Assembly: GCA_012027055.1 (NCBI GenBank)
Contig: VEPF01000197.1
Location: 1 to 6,808 of the forward strand
Direction of reading: 5' to 3'
Length of the DNA: 6,808 bases
Source of the DNA: Gemmatimonadota bacterium
GTDB taxonomy: Bacteria; Gemmatimonadota; Gemmatimonadetes; Longimicrobiales; RSA9
The position numbers and the translations under genes are program-made. The notes under the pieces are model-generated. The model had not been told where the DNA came from. It saw only the letters and a list, made by a program, of their open reading frames with translations, and did no database searches. Positions 6,438 through 6,808 of the stretch are shown piece after piece. Numbering within the stretch: position 1 is the first letter of the stretch; each line of letters opens with the position of its first letter.

Positions 6438-6742
6438 TGCGGCTCGTGGAAGCGCTGCAGGCGGGTGTTGATCGAGTCGTAGGCGTCCGCCAGCGCCCGG
6501 GGATCCCGCGTAGCCTGGCGAGCGTATGCCCGGAGCTGGTCTTCCGTGATCCGGGCACGTCCGAGGATGGCCTGTTTCTTCGCATCGAACTGGCTCTGGT
6601 CGGGCGTCTCCAGGGCCGCCCGCCGCAGTGCCACCATCACCTGCACGAACTCCTCCTGTTCCAGCGGCAATGCCTGCTGGCGCTGGCAACCAGCCAGCAG
6701 GCATGCCGCGGCCAGGGCCACGACCGCCGTGCCTCGCAACAT
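6434..6742 (-). CDS. Small lipoprotein, possibly DUF4296-like, function unknown
   Basis: The 102-residue product opens with a clear type II signal peptide: MLRGTAVVALAAACLLAGC, with lipobox LAGC and modified Cys19. After the anchor comes an all-helical-looking region. LEQEEFVQVMVALRRAALE (27-45) is an amphipathic helix, followed by QFDAKKQAILGRARITEDQLRAY and ending DPRALADAYDSINTRLQRF. This order (helix, 'x-K-x-x-I-L-x-x-x-x-I-T', 'Y-x-x-x-P', terminal 'Y-x-x-I-x-x-x-L') resembles what I remember of DUF4296 lipoproteins of Bacteroidota, but this is a pattern resemblance, not a search result. It is the first gene of a two-gene unit whose stop TGA overlaps the next ATG by 4 nt. GTG 6745 directly precedes ATG 6742 in frame and is an alternative start; both are reachable from the GGAGG at 6756-6752, and ATG is preferred as the commoner codon. 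Confidence 0.82.
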   Translation of the reverse strand: MLRGTAVVALAAACLLAGCQRQQALPLEQEEFVQVMVALRRAALETPDQSQFDAKKQAILGRARITEDQLRAYARQATRDPRALADAYDSINTRLQRFHEPQ

Positions 6743-6751
6743 CACTCACTC

Positions 6752-6756
6752 CCTCC
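6752..6756 (-). promoter_or_regulatory. Ribosome binding site of the first lipoprotein gene
   Basis: On the minus strand the sequence GGGAGGGAG precedes the start; its GGAGG (6756-6752) is a perfect Shine-Dalgarno core. It is 6 nt from GTG 6745 and 9 nt from ATG 6742, so it does not by itself decide between them. It is the strongest such site in the window. Confidence 0.7.
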
Positions 6757-6771
6757 CGCAAGCAGTCCCCC

Positions 6772-6797
6772 CGGAACCGTAGCAGCGTACGGTCCCG
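6772..6797. repeat. Imperfect inverted repeat upstream of the lipoprotein pair
   Basis: Arms 6772-6781 and 6788-6797 are complementary at 9 of 10 positions, with a perfect inner 6 bp (ACCGTA / TACGGT) around the 6-nt loop GCAGCG and one A-C mismatch further out. The centre lies about 42 bp upstream of the first lipoprotein's ATG, between it and the window edge. It could be an operator, a 5'-leader hairpin, or the end of a transcript from outside the window. No T-run follows on either strand, so a classical intrinsic terminator is not supported. No convincing -35/-10 pair is visible here. Confidence 0.4.
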
Positions 6798-6808
6798 CCC
6801 AACTGGCC

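Noticed and set aside
5884..6585. Alternative long frames on both strands over the lipoprotein genes (including 5910-6482 on the plus strand)
   Set aside because: They lack signal peptides, sensible starts and family-like composition, while the minus-strand pair has two lipoboxes, a strong ribosome binding site and an ATGA junction.
6438..6761. N-terminal extension of the second lipoprotein to a start near 6761
   Set aside because: It would bury the lipoprotein signal peptide in the middle of the protein and overlap the whole first gene; the ATG at 6437 places the lipobox correctly.
6772..6803. TTGGGC / TACGGT pair on the minus strand as a promoter for the lipoprotein genes
   Set aside because: Each hexamer matches the consensus at only three of six positions and the spacer is 15 nt, so it is no better than chance.

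Overview
The window is dense, high-GC bacterial chromosome (about two thirds G+C by eye) with conserved housekeeping genes. No phage, transposon, CRISPR array, tRNA or rRNA gene is visible. The organism is not an ordinary enterobacterium. Its histidyl-tRNA synthetase is of the type I associate with cyanobacteria, plant organelles and several deep phyla. Its prolyl-tRNA synthetase is the short archaeal/eukaryotic-like type. Two small lipoprotein genes indicate a diderm cell. Gemmatimonadota or a neighbouring high-GC phylum would fit, but this is a tentative inference from memory of protein styles.

The left part (2-5872, + strand) is a tightly packed run: the 3' end of a folC-like gene, hisS, proS, lysA and guaA. 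Gaps are 8, 56, 8 and 45 nt. No convincing promoter or intrinsic terminator lies between them, so they are probably cotranscribed. The products are the end of a folate glutamylation enzyme, two class IIa aminoacyl-tRNA synthetases (His and Pro), diaminopimelate decarboxylase (last step of lysine synthesis, also controlling the cell-wall precursor meso-DAP) and GMP synthetase. All four complete enzymes keep their expected catalytic motifs, and I see no frameshift.

The right part (5979-6742, - strand) is a convergent two-gene unit encoding small secreted lipoproteins of 102 and 152 residues. They overlap by an ATGA junction, so they are probably translationally coupled. Neither has a function I can name. 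The first has the look of a DUF4296-like lipoprotein, and the second looks like a short beta-rich, Ig-like domain behind a lipid anchor. A 10-bp imperfect inverted repeat sits upstream of the pair.

The 106-nt convergent gap (5873-5978) has no gene. It holds four direct CCGGAC hexamers and the left arm of a GC-rich stem-loop that could help end transcription from either side. I found no clear candidate for a new biological system. The lipoprotein pair is the only uncharacterised content and the best place to look.
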